Source of the DNA: Manihot esculenta
Taxonomy: Eukaryota; Streptophyta; Magnoliopsida; Malpighiales; Euphorbiaceae
Assembly: GCF_001659605.2 (NCBI RefSeq)
Contig: NC_035161.2
Location: forward strand, 26,335,691-26,399,690
Direction: 5' to 3'
Length of the DNA stretch: 64,000 nucleotides
The notes under the pieces are model-generated. The model searched no databases, was not told where the DNA came from, and saw only the letters and a list, made by a program, of their open reading frames with translations. How positions within the stretch are numbered: position 1 is the stretch's first letter; each line of letters starts with the position of its first letter. Shown one piece after another: positions 48,230-59,200 of this stretch. Both the position numbers and the translations under genes were made by a program.

Positions 48230-48450
48230 TATTGTGATTTTTTGGTAGAATATTTATTGTGATTTTTTGGATAGAATATTTGTTGTGAAAGAATATTTAT
48301 TGTAATTTTTGATAGAAGATTTGTGCTTTTTGGATAGAATATTTTTTGTGATTTTTTGGATAGATTATTTGTTGTGATTTTTAATAGAAGATTTATTGTG
48401 ATTGTTGGGAAGAATATTTGTTGAAATTTTTGGATATAATATTTTTAAAT
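48230..48450. repeat. Degenerate minisatellite of TTGTGATTTTTGGATAGAAT type
   Basis: A phrase of roughly 25-30 bases, variants of 'TTTGTTGTGATTTTTGGATAGAATA', recurs about eight times with substitutions and small indels. It lies directly upstream of the plant-mobile-domain pseudogene. Confidence 0.75.
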
Positions 48451-48577
48451 TAGTAGTATTTGTTGTTATTTTTGGATAGAAACATTTGCAAAATGTGTAT
48501 ATTATTGGGGTGTTAAATGATGTACCGTTATTTAGTGAATAAATGGTGATAATGTGTATTATTTTGTATTATTAGAT

Positions 48578-49446
48578 ATGGAGGAAAGACGCAATCGCCG
48601 TGACTGTCGTGATTACATTTTACCCGGTCCTAATGATCCATCATTGCTATATAGACTGGCCGAACATCGGTCTGAGGCTATATGGCAACAGACTATAGAA
48701 AGTGGGGGGCGATAGGTTGCCGAAGAATGGGTACAATTTTACATTTAGACGATGTTCCAGATGAAATAATACCTCACTTGCGGCGGACAAGTTTTTATGG
48801 CGTAATACAGTTAGGTTTTTTTGCATTGGATTGGCACTTAATTACGGCCCTTGTTGAGCGTTAGCGATCAGAGACACATACATTTATATTTTCCGAAGGA
48901 GAAATGACCATAACCATTCAGGATGTGGATCTAATAACCGGGTTGCCGATTAATGGTGCAGCTGTAACAGGCCCATCACGCCACCATTGGCAATCAGTTT
49001 GTGAGACATTATTAGGTGTCGTTCCACCTAATAATGCCATTAGAGGGTGTTATCTAAAAATGAACTGGCTAGCTAAGGAGTTTAGTCAACTTTCAGATGA
49101 GACTGATGAGAAAGTTGTACAAAAGTTTGCAAAAGCATACATTATGAAGGTCATTGGATTCATTTTTAGTGATACATCTGCATCGCGTGTGAACCTGATG
49201 TTCCTACCTTTGCTAGCCGATCTTGAAGAAGCCGGTAATTATAGCTGGGGTGGGGCCTGTCTGGCATGGTTGTATAGATAGTTATGTAAGGTGACAAATC
49301 CTGAAATTATGCAGATGGCTGGTTCCTTGTTCATTGTTTAGATATGGGCACGGGATCGGATAACAGCAGTATCGCCGGCACTGTCGAACAGAATACCATA
49401 TCATGACGCTCCACTAGGCGGCAGATATGTGATATTATATAATTAT
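48578..49446 (+). pseudogene. Plant mobile domain protein (MAIN-like), pseudogene
   Basis: The ATG at 48578 opens a frame (MEERRNRRD...) that ends at a TAG at 48713. A frameshift near the G-run at about 48705 moves the gene into the next frame, where GTILHLDDVPDEIIPHL, YGVIQLGFFALDWHLITALVER, EMTITIQDVDLITGLPI and SASRVNLMFLPLLADLEEAG are recognisable as the plant mobile domain found in MAIN-like proteins and in transposons. Stops replace a Trp codon near 48862 and a Gln codon near 49279; a further stop lies near 49339. The match continues to about 49430 (PYHDAPLGGR). The function of the family is not settled; some cellular members affect silencing and meristem integrity. This copy is dead. 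Confidence 0.8.
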
Positions 49447-49504
49447 TAAATTTTATTTTAAATTAAATTTTTAAAGAAATATTTAATAATATAATTTGTT
49501 ATAG

Positions 49505-49725
49505 TGCTGAAGAATTTCGGCGTGTTCGGCATCTAGGGTGCCGAACACGCCATGCGTGCAGCCACGGGAGCAGATTATCTGATTTCGTGGCACGAATCAG
49601 CTTGTTCGGCACTATAAGTGCCGAACAAGCTGAATGTGAGCATAGTTCAACACCTATGGTGTCGAATTAGCGTGTTCGGCAGTATGACTGTTGAACACGC
49701 GGGTCTGCATGATTTGAAAATTATT
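49505..49725. repeat. Cluster of four short hairpins at the right end
   Basis: Stems are GCGTGTTCGGCA/TGCCGAACACGC (49520-49550), a perfect 16-bp stem with a 3-base loop around CAGCTTGTTCGGCACT (49598-49632), TTCAACACC/GGTGTCGAA (about 49647-49665) and GCGTGTTCGGCAGT with one mismatch (49670-49700). All are variants of one unit, roughly TTCGGCA-N-TGCCGAA. The direct repeat CATGATTTGAAAA follows at 49708-49720 and 49738-49750. Confidence 0.8.
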
Positions 49726-49808
49726 TTTTTAAATAAACATGATTTGAAAAATTGCTCACAAAAATTCACTGCTGATGACGAGGGGAAGGACATAAGAACT
49801 CAAAGAAG

Positions 49809-50186
49809 ATGAAGCAGCAGGAGCCGGTTAACTTATACGAAAAGAGCATTGGCAGCACTAATTTTTGTCCTTCAAATTTCGCAGTGGAGCAACTGCCAGT
49901 ATCGTCTGACTACTCAAGTAGATTCCCTGAAGATGGAGCTGCCTTTTTAGCAGATGGAGAATTAAATTCCCTTCTTGACTTTCCATTAGATTATGATCTA
50001 ACATCACTCCTCTTAGATATGGACGTAGGGACTGGAACTTCCCCTCTAAATGAGCTCAGTAAATGTTTGGCGGAGAACATCGACGACGGTGGCTTCTTCT
50101 CTTCCATGCCACCGCTCACTATGCAATGCAACAAAGAGAACAAAGTCGACGAAAACGGCAACCAGCTCTCGTCATCGGTTCTTTGA
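49809..50186 (+). CDS. Unidentified acidic protein or last exon, 125 residues
   Basis: I do not recognise this frame. It is open upstream of its ATG as far as a TGA at 49776. It has a Ser-rich N-terminal part and a hydrophobic-acidic stretch (LNSLLDFPLDYDLTSLLLDMD, about residues 70-91) of the kind seen in transcription activation regions, and ends LSSSVL. Codon use looks more gene-like than the surrounding AT-rich spacer, and the following 200 bases resemble a 3' untranslated region. It could be the last exon of a transcription factor whose DNA-binding part was lost when the mobile-domain element arrived, or a small complete gene. No start-proximal promoter is evident. Confidence 0.4.
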   Translation: MKQQEPVNLYEKSIGSTNFCPSNFAVEQLPVSSDYSSRFPEDGAAFLADGELNSLLDFPLDYDLTSLLLDMDVGTGTSPLNELSKCLAENIDDGGFFSSMPPLTMQCNKENKVDENGNQLSSSVL

Positions 50187-51770
50187 TTTTTCATTGAGTA
50201 GGAACCTTTCACTAATTAGTATACTTTATTTCTAGCTTCATTGTAATTAAACTCAGTAGTTATAATGTATAGATTGATTCCCATGTCTATAGCTATTAAT
50301 CAGATCGTCTTACTCATGCAGATGATAATTAGCTTTCCTAATGCAAGCCAATTGGTTGTTTTTAGATAATTGTCTTTTTCACACATCTCCTGTCATGCAT
50401 GCATACCTCATATCCAAAATTTTAATTCTCCTTTGGCATTGTGTTGCAAAATTTATATAAAAAAATATTATTAAAACTAATTTTATTATTTTTATAATAC
50501 AACATATTAAATTAAATTTAATTTAATTTAATTTAATACTCGTACTAGTATCTAATAAACAATCTTTTCACAACCAAATTATAATATTAATGTTGTGGGC
50601 CACAACATTTTACTTGACATTTCCAATGGCCCAAAAATCTGTGAAATATGATGAATTTAATTACTATATTATTATTATTAAAAGTTAAATTCCCTTCGCT
50701 GTGCTGCAAGTATAAATTATTTACTTATAATTTGTTAATAAAATTATTTAATTATTTTTATTTTCCTCAAAAATATTATATATATATAATACTTTCTCTA
50801 TTCTATGACTTTTTATTTTTTATTTTTTAATTATCTTAAAATTATTATACACTTTTTTTAAAATTATAATAACATATAAATTAAATATTATAAATATATT
50901 TTATTTTATTTTTAAAACATATTTTAAAATATTTTTTGATATTTAATAAAATTTAATATATTTAAAATTATATAATTAAAAAGCTAATAAAAAATTATAT
51001 TTTTTCATATGTTTTAAAAGATAAAATAGACTTTCATTGTGGTATAGTGTTGTTTGTAGTTCTTCTCTTGCCTTTTGACTGAAGCATCTCCGTCATCAAA
51101 GGGTGAAAATAGTCTTTTTGATTTTCTTTTCTTTCTTTTATTTTTGATTAAGATAGCATGTTGTTGTTTGGATAAGATGAGAGTAGTTTTTCTCCCATGA
51201 ATCAGAATTAGAATCGAACCGAAACTGTTAATTTTAAATCGATAATTTAATTCAGTTTTAATTTAATTTTTTAAAATTTATATCACTTAAAATTAATGTT
51301 AAATTATCAAATAATTAAATTTAAATTTATTTTTAACTTATAAAAAATATTATTTATATTTAAATATAATATTAATTTATTTTTATATTATATATATATT
51401 ATTTTATTTTTTATATCATGTATATATATACATTTTATAATTTAATAAAATATATATTCAATAATATTTAAGATTTATCTTTATTTATTTATATTTTTTT
51501 AAAATTTTTTATTTTATTTTATTTTTTAATTCGAAATCGAATTACCCGTTTATGATTTGAATTTAATTGAAATCGAAATCGAAATCATAAAAAGTGGAGC
51601 TGTGAGCACTTTAAAATCAGATCAAAACCATTAAAAATATCGAAACTGTCTTGAACCCCTTTAAATCGGATCGATTTCAATTAGATTCAAAAATTAAATC
51701 GAACCGTTGATTCCGAACCAAAACCGATCCATGGCCATGTCTAATCAAACTGTTGTCTTAAGCCTTACTC
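50187..51770. other. AT-rich intergenic spacer
   Basis: No gene is seen. Runs of A and T dominate, with short simple repeats such as TTTAATTTAATTTAATT near 50515. Between about 51200 and 51745 there is a phrase-rich stretch with repeated AATCGAA, ATCGAACCG and CCGATCC that looks like an old dispersed repeat, but I could not define its ends. Confidence 0.6.
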
Positions 51771-51772
51771 TT

Positions 51773-51779
51773 TATAAAA
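51773..51779 (+). promoter_or_regulatory. TATA box before the small secreted peptide frame
   Basis: TATAAAA lies about 105 bases upstream of the ATG at 51882. The intervening sequence is A- and AG-rich like a plant leader. Confidence 0.35.
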
Positions 51780-51881
51780 TTCATAAAAGGTACTTAACTA
51801 ATCACAACAGCCAGGCATCTAAGGGAAGAAATCTTGAGCAGGAGAAGTAAACATCAGAAAGAAGCAAGCACAAATCAAGCA

Positions 51882-52022
51882 ATGGGGACGATGAAGCTGG
51901 CTTCCTTAGTTTTGGGGCTCTCATCCTTGTTGATTCTGTCGAGTGTGTCCTATGTCTTTTGTGCACCTAGTTCTTTGCTTCAGGGATTGTCTGGAAGCAA
52001 CAATTACTTGACCACTGAGTAG
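51882..52022 (+). CDS. Possible small secreted peptide, 46 residues
   Basis: The frame reads MGTMKLASLVLGLSSLL and continues as a typical signal peptide: a short positive start, a Leu/Ser-rich hydrophobic core and a likely cleavage after the FCA at about residue 28. The mature part would be only about 18 residues (PSSLLQGL..NYLTTE). An in-frame upstream ATG (51834) gives a longer and less likely start. I do not recognise the family. It may be the first exon of a longer gene: a GTAGCT follows at the stop and a TTTTAG acceptor-like site lies at about 52089. A TATA box stands upstream. Chance occurrence cannot be excluded at this length. Confidence 0.3.
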   Translation: MGTMKLASLVLGLSSLLILSSVSYVFCAPSSLLQGLSGSNNYLTTE

Positions 52023-53350
52023 CTATGGTTCAATTAAATTCTTGATCACTATTCTCCATATGTACCCTCTATCTCTCCTTCCTTTTAGGTGTTTCTTTCA
52101 AGTTCTTGATCTGACTAGTTAATTCGATGTTAATCATTTTTTTTTTTTTCTTTTGTGAATGGGCTGTAAATTTGAGCTCGTGATTTTTTTTTTATTCATA
52201 TTGCCTTTGTAGGATCGTCCTGAGTTTAAGCGGCGTTACTATGAATTTTTTTTGAGTATTTTAGAGTTCCAGATGAACTCATTCTTTTGAAAATTTGTGG
52301 TGAAACTTCATGCAACGGCATAACCAATGACTATCAGTGTAAGTTTTTTAAGTTCTGTAAAGTTGCCTTAAAGGTATTATAAGTATTTATATCTGATCGG
52401 TCCATTTTCGAGATTTACTCAAAAGTCAATTTTGAGCATTTCCAATTATTTAAACAAATCCCACATGTTGTAAAAGTGAAAAGGGTGTGAATTCGCTACC
52501 CTACTATTATTGTTTGCCTTATATATGTTCATATAACAATAATAATACAAGAGAGAGATGAACTGTCCTATACAAAATACAATTTTTAACTTTACGTGCT
52601 TTTAGTAAATTCCTGGAATTTTTACATTTACTGCTTCTTAGAGTAGGAGAAAATTTAATTTCAAACCTTGTTATCTTACGCGGGTTCTGGCTAAAAAGTT
52701 TGGGGCAGTTATTGTTTCACCAGAGCATCTTTACTATGGTAAAAGCACACCCTTCAAAACAACTGAGACAAAGAATTTGAGATATCTTTCATCTAAGTAG
52801 GCGCTCTTTGACTTGGTTGTTTTCCATCAGCAATATCATGCAAGTTAGATTTGGTACTTAATGAATCAAGTTCCAATTAATACTTGGTCTCGCTCTGTCT
52901 TACCATATATGAATGTAAATCAAGATCAACCCAATGTTGTGAAGAGTTGTGAAGCATATTTATTTTAGTCATGTATTTTAGTTTTGTACAATCCTAGCAT
53001 AATTGCAATATCTGCATTTTGTTCCGGAGGTTTGTTCTTTTTTCATATGCTGTTCACAATAATCTCAGCAAACTAAAGTATAACTGCTTCTTCAGAAAAT
53101 ATTTATGTGTAACTTACTTACCATATTATTTTGGTTATCCATGGATGGTTGCAAGGTTGCCTAAACAAAAGCATGCACCGCATTTGGAACAAATGTGTGA
53201 TAGAAGTCAAGTGATTCTATTAACAGAACTTTGTTCAATCGAATTACTTAGAATTACGTAAAATGGTATAGTTCAACTGAACTCTAGTGACTGAAATAAT
53301 TGAAAAGTGAATTGAATTCTTGTAGTTCCTTATATTACCCCTAATTATAA
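52023..53350. other. Intergenic sequence without recognised genes
   Basis: Nothing convincing was found. A frame of 80 codons at 53019-53261 has no family features or gene-like context. Base composition is moderately AT-rich, without tandem repeats. Confidence 0.55.
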
Positions 53351-53439
53351 TGTGATGATCTGAGATCCAATAAAATAGGGTTTTACAAGGGTTTTGTATT
53401 ACTGAATAAGGCTTAAACTTTCTGAGGAGGGGACTCCTC

Positions 53440-53446
53440 TTTTATA
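53440..53446 (-). promoter_or_regulatory. TATA box in putative Tat LTR
   Basis: The minus strand reads TATAAAAGAGGAGTCC; a short inverted repeat (GAGGAGTCCCCTCCTC) follows, near the expected transcription start. Confidence 0.5.
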
Positions 53447-53839
53447 CATTGTCTTGCTAGCTGGTGACGTGTAAAGGTCTCTTCAGGATTGGGCCACGCG
53501 TCTCTGCCATGCGGATTCGGAGGTACTAGGGTATCAGCTGCCTGCTCCATGCGTAACGGCCTCTGATTCTCCTCGTGCGTACGTTCGAGCGGATCTGCCA
53601 GGCTGTTTGGTGAATATTTCTCTGGATCCTGGGCTGGGCCGAGAGTTGGGCCAGACGCTAAGCCTGAATGGAGAGGGCCAGCTTCGTGTGGGCCAGGCCG
53701 GCTTGAGTAAAGAAGATGGGTCGAGCCCGGCCTTGAGGGTCGGATGAGCCAGGCTCGTTCTGTATATCAGGTGTGTGGGCCTCTACGTCATGGGCCTTGG
53801 GCCGTGGTCAAGCCTCTAGTCCGGGACGAAGGAATCCAG

Positions 53840-53940
53840 CGGTCATCAATTGCCCCTTCACCTTCTCGGCAGTTATTGCTCCAACTGCCGAGGGGGTGAA
53901 TACCAAGAACTATTATGATCGCGTCTGTTCGGGTTCAGGT
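53840..53940 (+). repeat. Upstream module, copy 1
   Basis: This stretch (TTGCCCCTTCACCTTCTCGG to ATGATCGCGTC) is similar to 55945-56035. Shared features in the same order are TTGCCCCTT.ACC, a CG-rich GGTTATT-like segment, a CGAG.GGGT block and ATGATCGCGTC, followed in both by a pyrimidine-rich stretch. Each copy stands upstream of a plus-strand gene (54221 and 56213). Confidence 0.65.
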
Positions 53941-54220
53941 GCCTTAATAACATCCTTTCGTCTTTCCGTCGTTGCACAGTTTCTGAATTCTATCTGCTCT
54001 TTCCTCTTTCTGTCTTTTCTCTATTCTTCTTGTCTTTTGCCGCCTTTACTTCCTTGTCATCATTATCTAGACATCTCCTTTCTTTCCTTTTCTGTGAATA
54101 TCTTTTAGAAATCTGACACCATTAACTTAGAGTCTAATGTAGTTCTGCCCCGTGCTAAGTCCTCAGGCTCCGGGTATATATCAGCGTCAGCTTTTCTTCA
54201 TTCTTGAGCCTTCTGTTGAA

Positions 54221-55148
54221 ATGAAAAATCCTTGTTTTATCTGTGGCAAGTCTATTCGACGCCTTCTTCAAGCAGATCGCCTTGTGCCCCAGAGGTTTGC
54301 TGTGATTTTGCTCTTATCATCTTAGGGGAGAACTGTTTCTGACTTGTCACTGTTTTGAAACTTTTTTGCAGTTCCTGAAATAAAAATGGGTCAGTTCAAA
54401 ATTCTTGAAAATTTGATGTTACCTTTAAGGCGTCTGGATGGTGCATTGGAGATCTTTCGGGTATGGCAGGCAAAAGGCGGGACCATCCAGCAAGCCGCTG
54501 AAGCTGCTTTACCCATGTCGTCTGGCCGGCCTCCTCTTCTGCTTGTTGCCCGGGCTCCAGAGAAGTTCTGGACTGTTGAGGGGTTCGATCTAACTTCGCC
54601 TTTTTCCACAGAGAAACAGGGAATTTCCTCGATGCCCCTGTTGTCCTCTTTTGATATAAACGGGAGTGGCGCCGGCACTCAGCTTGTTGTTCTTTTTGGT
54701 GTGAAGTACCAGTATTATTATTCCCTTTGGTGTGAAGTACCAGTATTACGTGAGGCTGGGATCTGCTGTACTCAGTCAGGTCTCCAGCGATTTTTTAGAA
54801 TGTGTACTTCGCGATCTCTTCGGGGTCATAGCCTCGAAGACTTATGTTTTTCATGTGGGGTGCACGGCCGGCGTACCATATCTGAGCTTGTTCGAATGTA
54901 CCGTGCATCACATTTGGGTAACCGGACGTTCGCCCAGGGGAACAGTGAGAAATGCTTATGGGAATCAACTTGTTCAGTTCCCCTGTAATAGCGAGACAGA
55001 TCTTGGCCTTTTCCGAAAAACTCTCATTCCGAGCTACGAGAAGTCCTCCGAGCTGAAGACTAGAATAGTGGGGTGGGTGATAGTCGTAGATGAGGAAGTA
55101 TCTGGATATGTAAATTCTTTAAGGATAGTCTTTCATCCCGTAGTGTAG
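54221..55148 (+). pseudogene. Damaged antisense gene in the Tat element, unknown product
   Basis: A TATATAT box at about 54173 precedes an ATG at 54221 (MKNPCFICGKSIRRLL). A donor-like AG/GTTTGC at about 54297 and an acceptor TTTTTTGCAG at 54373 may bound an intron, although joining them from this ATG would not keep the frame. The main frame runs from 54386 (MGQFKILENLMLP), and a 31-bp direct duplication around GGTGTGAAGTACCAGTATTA (54698 and 54729) shifts it. The continuation is in the next frame to 55148 (VRLGSAVLSQV, ...SLRIVFHPVV). I do not recognise the protein. Total length without the duplication would be about 250 residues. It lies antisense to the retrotransposon. Confidence 0.45.
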
Positions 55149-55944
55149 GCCGTTGTAACGTGCTGTAATGTGCTTTTCTTTTAATGAAGTTCTTGTTCTG
55201 CTTTCATGTTTAAGCTGTTCTTCTTTTATTATGCGTGAAATACTTTAGATTGCTCGCCTTATAATTTTAGCCAACTGAGCTCTGTCCTGCTTTTTCTCGA
55301 GCTAATCTAACCTATCTGCGAGCTTTGATGAGTTGAACTCCGGATCCACTTAGTCAATTGGACTTTCAAGTTTTTCGAACTGGACTGTCTGACCGACCTG
55401 TGAGCTCGGTCTCTACTTTGATGATTTGAGCTTTGAGTCTTCTTCATCAGAACGGGTTCTCAGGTCATGTTGTCCGAGCTGAACTGGCCGACCTGAGCGT
55501 TATGTCTTTGTTTAGTGAGATGAGCTCTGAGTTTCCTTTAGCTGGCCGAGCTCTCAAGTCATGCTGTCTGAGATAGACTAATCCGACCTCCGAGCTCGGC
55601 TTCTAATGAGTTGAACTCTAAGCTCTCAGCTTTGTATGACTCCGAGGTGCTTTTGGCGCCTCTTTCCGATCTCCCACCCTTTGTTTAGTAGCGGTAAATC
55701 AAATCTTATAACTTTTTAAGTGATGCGCAAGTCTGACCTTTATCACGCTCCTATTTGCTTGTACTGTTGAGTCTTTTCGTGACTTGCCCCTCTGTTTCCT
55801 CGGCATTTACCATAGGGATGGTAAAGTAGTAGGCTAAGTTGCTCTGACTGATGAGTTGGGCCTGTACTATGTGGATGGCGAATGGGCTTTTAAATGAGGG
55901 ATTGTCATCGTGTACTTGGCCCTTGATAGATGTAGAGAAGCCCA
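55149..55944. other. Non-coding spacer between the two antisense genes
   Basis: No frame of note is present. The phrases CCGAGCT, GAGCTCGG and TGAGCTCTGAG recur many times in loosely spaced form, and the same vocabulary reappears at 59340-59700. It looks like an eroded repeat region of the element. Confidence 0.55.
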
Positions 55945-56060
55945 GCGATCGTCCTTTTGCCCCTTTACCGTTTCGCCGGTTATTTCCTGACCGTCGAGAG
56001 GGTAGACTTCGAGAACAATTAATGATCGCGTCGCTCCAAGACAAAACTGTTCAGTATCAA
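55945..56060 (+). repeat. Upstream module, copy 2
   Basis: This is similar to 53840-53940 and stands about 155 bases upstream of the start of the spliced antisense gene. A pyrimidine-rich leader (56083-56120) follows, as in copy 1. Confidence 0.65.
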
Positions 56061-56212
56061 CACCTTGCCTCATAATAGCCTTTCTTTCTTTCTTTTCAAA
56101 TTCCTTCTGTCTTTTGAAGAACTAGTTCTTGGTTGCTCTCTGTCTTCCTGCAATTCCTTCTACGTTCTTTTTTCATCCTATCGTGTTCTCAGGTACGCTT
56201 CCTTGTTCTTCC

Positions 56213-59200
56213 ATGGCCAGTTTAAAGCTTCCTGATGTTTTTAACCTTGAGTCGCATATTACCCCTTCCAACATAACTAATCACATTTCTCGGAGGCTTT
56301 TAGATACTTCGTTGTATCTTATTCGAGCACCTCTTCCAAATGAGAGGATAGTGCTTCCTTACCCTCGCCCACCTGGTTTAGTGGATCCCCAAGAGGTTCG
56401 TAGCATAGTGTTTTTCCTAAAGCAGAGGGAATTTGGTCTACCGCTTCCTTTTACCCCTTTCTTTGTTGAGGTGTTTGAATACTTTGGGATAACTCCTCGA
56501 ATGTTATCCCCAAATTCCATTTTGTTCATGTCCTGTTTCGAGTCTATCTGCTTGGGTTGGGGTTTCGCCCCTACGGCCTGTCTGTTTGCCACTTTTTTCC
56601 GTCTGGTTAGGGCGAAGCAAAACTTCTATTACTTTTCTCCCCGTAATGGGTTGTCTCTTCTTACGGGCTACAAGGATTCTATAAAGGGATGGGTAGAGAA
56701 TTTCCTTGTGGCAGAGTTGAAATTAGGGTCCTGCCGATCGTGGGATGTGGACCTGAGGTGGGGGGAGATCTTTCCGGGCTGCAACGATCTGCCCGAATTG
56801 AGTCTTATTGAGCAGGTTGGGCTGCTTCGACTGACTTCCGTTGAGAGGAAGTATGATGTCGAGAAGTGTATGTTTGCGTCAAACCTTAGGGATATCCAGG
56901 ACACGGGTATAGTACTTTGTCCGGTTATTCTGTTTTTGTTTTTTCTTTGCTTGTGATATCAGGAAGTATGCTGACTCTTTATAACTTCTTGTTTTGTTTG
57001 CAGCTTCTGAGGTTAGAATGGAGGGCATCAAATTCCCCAAAAATTTTGACCTGTCTCGGGAGAACATGCATGCAATTTTTGACGCCTTTGGGGATGGTCG
57101 CTCTGTAACTGAGATTGCGGCAGAGCTGGCTCAGGCCGCTTCTTCCAAGAAGGTCAACCGACCTCTTGTCAAAGCCTCTGCTCGGACTGCCAAGCCGAGC
57201 TCTCGCAGCATTAAACCAGCTCGGACATCTGGCCAAGGTGGGTCGAGCTCAACCTCAGAGGTTGTGAGGGAAACTTCCCTAGCTGTTATGGAGCGGACCC
57301 AAGCTACTGAACAAGTGGGGCAGGGTGCCATCCATTCTACTGAGGAGGTGTTAGGGGGGGAACTTAAGTCCCCTGTCGAAGATAAGGAGGCCTCTGGGAC
57401 AGGGATGGAGATCATCCTCCTAGAGGATCAAAGCCCGGAGGTTTCTGGTGAAGGTGCCCCTGCCCCTGTGAGGACTGAGCCTAAGGGATCTGAGGGTGTC
57501 CTCTCAAAGACTGAGGGCAAGCGTCCGACCTCTTCTGGAACGCCAGTCCCATCTCCTGCTCGGAAAAAATCCCGGACTGCTGTGGGTCCTTCTTCACCTC
57601 TTCCTCCCATTGGGAAAGGGAAGGGCGTTTCTGCTGTTCCTTCGTTGTCCCCTACTGACAACATTCTGGACCTGTCAAGCATTTCCTCGAAGTCTCCGGC
57701 CTCTGCTGTTGCCGCACTTCTCCGGGAACGGATGTTCGGCAGGATAACAGAGGCTTCGGATCCTCGTCTGCTGGCCCTGACTGGTCAGTTGGCCAGTTCT
57801 ACCAAGGAGCAGGTGGCCTTCCAATCTCGCTCTCGTGAGGAGCTCGGATCCACGATTGGAGAAATGCTGCTGATGGTAAGTTATGTTTTTACCTTTCTTT
57901 TGAGTTTGCTTTGTGTCTTTTCTTGACAATTGTTCTTCCGCCCTAGGTGTTAGGCCTAGTTATGGAGGTGGATGCCCGTGATCTCTCTCTCCGGGAGTCC
58001 GTGGACCGCCGGATCGAGGAAGCACGTCGTGATGAGAACCTGACTGCCACCAGTGACGCGAGGGGCCACCTGGCAGCCGCCCGGGAGCAGATCCAGTCTC
58101 TCCGAGTGGAGTTGCATTCTGCCCAGGAGGCCTCTAAAAGAGCTGAGGACAAAGCAATGGAGGCGGCAGAGCATAGCAAATCCCTGGAGTCAGAGTTGTC
58201 TCGTACTCGCAGAGTTCTCCAGGAGTCTGATGAGAGGGCAGCTGAAGTGGAGACTCGTTGTGTAGAGGTTGTAAAACAGCTGTCCTCTATGACGACGGCC
58301 CTTCAGGAGAGAGATGAGGCTGTAAGCCAAAGAGCCGAGGTCCAGCGCCAACATGAGGCATTAAAGGCTGATTTTGAGGGGCTTCAAGCTCACCTGAGTG
58401 AGGTGAAGGCTCAGAAGGAAAGTGCCCTAGCCCGGGTGGAAGTCCTTGAGCAGGAATTGGGCACAAGTTCTGAACGTATCAAAGATCTGTCTTCATCGGC
58501 TGAAGAGTTCAACCTTCGCCAACAACAGCTAAAGCATGAAGTTAGGTCTTTGGAACGTAAATGTTTAGCCCTGCTTGAGGTGGTAAAGTATGCGGAAGGG
58601 AAGGCTCAGCTGAAGCGTGAACAGTATATAGCGGAGTATCAGGAGTCTGATGAGCTGAAGGTTAAAATTGATCAGGCCTGTGAAGCTCATCTCCAGGACT
58701 ACAAAGACTCTTCTGAGTTTAAGGAACTTGTGGCTGAGGCTTGTGAAGAACACCTTGATGAGTATAAAGCTTCTGGTGAGATGAAAAAGGCTATCCTTGA
58801 TAAAGCCTACCACATGTATGTAACTGGCTACAATCGCGGTTTAAGAGAAGCTAGACAGGCTCCTGATATTCCTTTGTCCGAGCTTCGTAGGCGCGAGGTG
58901 GACTCAAATGGCGAGTCAGTGCTATACGGGGAGGATGATTGCCCTTTGCCCCGAGGAGATTCTCGGAGGAACATAGACCGGCCATCTGAGTCTTCGTCAG
59001 AGGAATCTGAGGTAGGGTCGGAGGAAGATGATCTTGATTCTGAGAAAGACGGCCTCCACCCTAGGTCAGAAGTGGCCCCTACTATTAATGTTGAGAGCTC
59101 TGGCCCCGGGGACACCGAGCTTCCCTCGGGGATGGCTGTAAATAAAGATAATGCAGGCGAGGGTGTTCTTACTGATGTAAGCCCTTTAAGGACTGTTTAT

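Larger units (their letters stand above)
46119..49725 (+). mobile_element. Decayed DNA element with plant-mobile-domain gene and hairpin-rich ends
   Basis: The left end (46119-46215) and right end (about 49505-49725) share sequence in inverted orientation, for example the segments around GCTAATTCGAC and GAACAAGCTGATTCGTG. Between them are an AT-rich tandem array, a short minisatellite and a plant-mobile-domain pseudogene. Plant mobile domains are known from Mutator-like elements and some gypsy elements. The inverted ends favour a Mutator-like or other DNA transposon. No transposase is recognisable, so the class is uncertain, and hairpins near one end also leave a Helitron possible. No clean target duplication was found. 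Confidence 0.5.
53353..54074 (-). repeat. Putative 3' LTR of the Tat element
   Basis: On the plus strand this runs from TGATGATCTGAG to TATCTAGACA, so on the minus strand it starts TGTCTAGATA and ends CAGATCATCA. A purine run (AGAAAAGGAAAGAAAGGAGA on the minus strand, 54075-54094) sits directly inside and would serve as the polypurine tract. TATAAAA on the minus strand at 53440-53446 is about 90 bases from the outer end, as expected for a short R-U5. The 5' LTR is not in view, so the boundaries are unproven. A second purine run near 56085 is an alternative inner edge. Confidence 0.45.

Noticed and set aside
53019..53261. 80-codon frame
   Set aside because: No recognisable domain, no promoter or leader context, and composition like the flanking spacer.
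53773..54108. 111-codon plus-strand frame
   Set aside because: It lies in the putative LTR and its end is a pyrimidine tract giving Leu/Ser/Phe runs.
54221..54400. Two-exon start for the damaged antisense gene joining 54221-54296 to 54374
   Set aside because: The splice signals look reasonable but joining from this ATG meets a stop at once, so the true start or splice sites remain undefined.
57131..58179. Several minus-strand frames opposite the antisense gene
   Set aside because: They are complements of the Ser/Pro-rich and coiled-coil exons.
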